From Thermococcales archaeon 44_46 (GTDB lineage Archaea; Methanobacteriota_B; Thermococci; Thermococcales; Thermococcaceae), in assembly GCA_001507935.1 (NCBI GenBank), contig LGET01000014.1, forward strand, positions 1 to 14,809: DNA of 14,809 nucleotides, given 5' to 3'. This document shows positions 14,708-14,809 of the stretch, one piece after another. A model generated the notes under the pieces. The model was not told the origin of the DNA. It searched no databases and saw nothing but the letters and a program-made list of their open reading frames with translations. Position 1 is the stretch's first letter; the number at the start of each line of letters is the position of its first letter. A program made the position numbers and the translations under genes.

Positions 14708-14809
14708 TTTGTCCCTAAAAAGGGCGTGTTTAGTTTCACCCCCTGTTATTTAAACAGTATTTGACTCTGAGGAGGATTTTCAGACCATAACACATTACCC
14801 CAAGCAGGA

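Overview
The window looks like a chromosomal segment of a hyperthermophilic archaeon of the order Thermococcales (Thermococcus/Pyrococcus/Palaeococcus type). The signs are two exported proteins with the CGP-CTERM tail (Cys-Gly-Pro, a hydrophobic stretch, then basic residues), an archaeal-type phosphoglycerate kinase with a Thermococcales-glycolytic-motif-like site upstream, GGTGA-type Shine-Dalgarno sequences 3-6 nt before most starts, and short leaders behind TATA-like boxes. The genus cannot be settled by eye.

Layout. (1) Positions 1-8255, plus strand, hold an export and uptake region. A possible 3' gene end is followed by an exported CGP-CTERM protein with a GATase-like domain (151-1206). 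Next comes a complete importer: lipoprotein binding protein (1298-2692), fused two-domain permease (2689-4533) and ATPase (4543-5607). A DUF447 protein (5636-6238) and a secreted calcineurin-type metallophosphoesterase with a CGP-CTERM tail (6291-8255) follow. The three transporter genes form a tight operon (4-nt overlap, then 9 nt). The two CGP-CTERM proteins have promoter-like sequences of their own. (2) An unrecognised TTG-started gene (8338-8949) converges, with no spacer, on a minus-strand gene (11099-8950). That gene joins an Mrr-like nuclease domain to a series of PepSY-like repeats and is broken by an apparent one-base frameshift near 9741-9762. (3) pgk (11227-12441) is divergent from it. 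Its upstream TATCAC-N5-GTG element suggests control by the TrmB-type regulator Tgr/TrmBL1 and a gluconeogenic role. (4) A minus-strand operon (14668-12455) encodes a PadR regulator, a DrrA-like ATPase and an ABC-2 permease. A 9-4-9 inverted repeat lies exactly between its TATA box and predicted transcription start, which suggests autoregulated drug or lipid efflux.

How the genes may work together. The importer with its flanking surface proteins could form one nutrient-scavenging module, with a cell-surface phosphoesterase releasing something the importer captures; this is inference. The PadR/ABC-2 operon has the classic layout of a ligand-induced efflux system. The Mrr/PepSY-repeat gene has the least familiar architecture here, but its frameshift must be confirmed as real before it is interpreted. 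No rRNA, tRNA, CRISPR array or complete insertion sequence was seen, and no gene-free stretch exceeds 300 bases.
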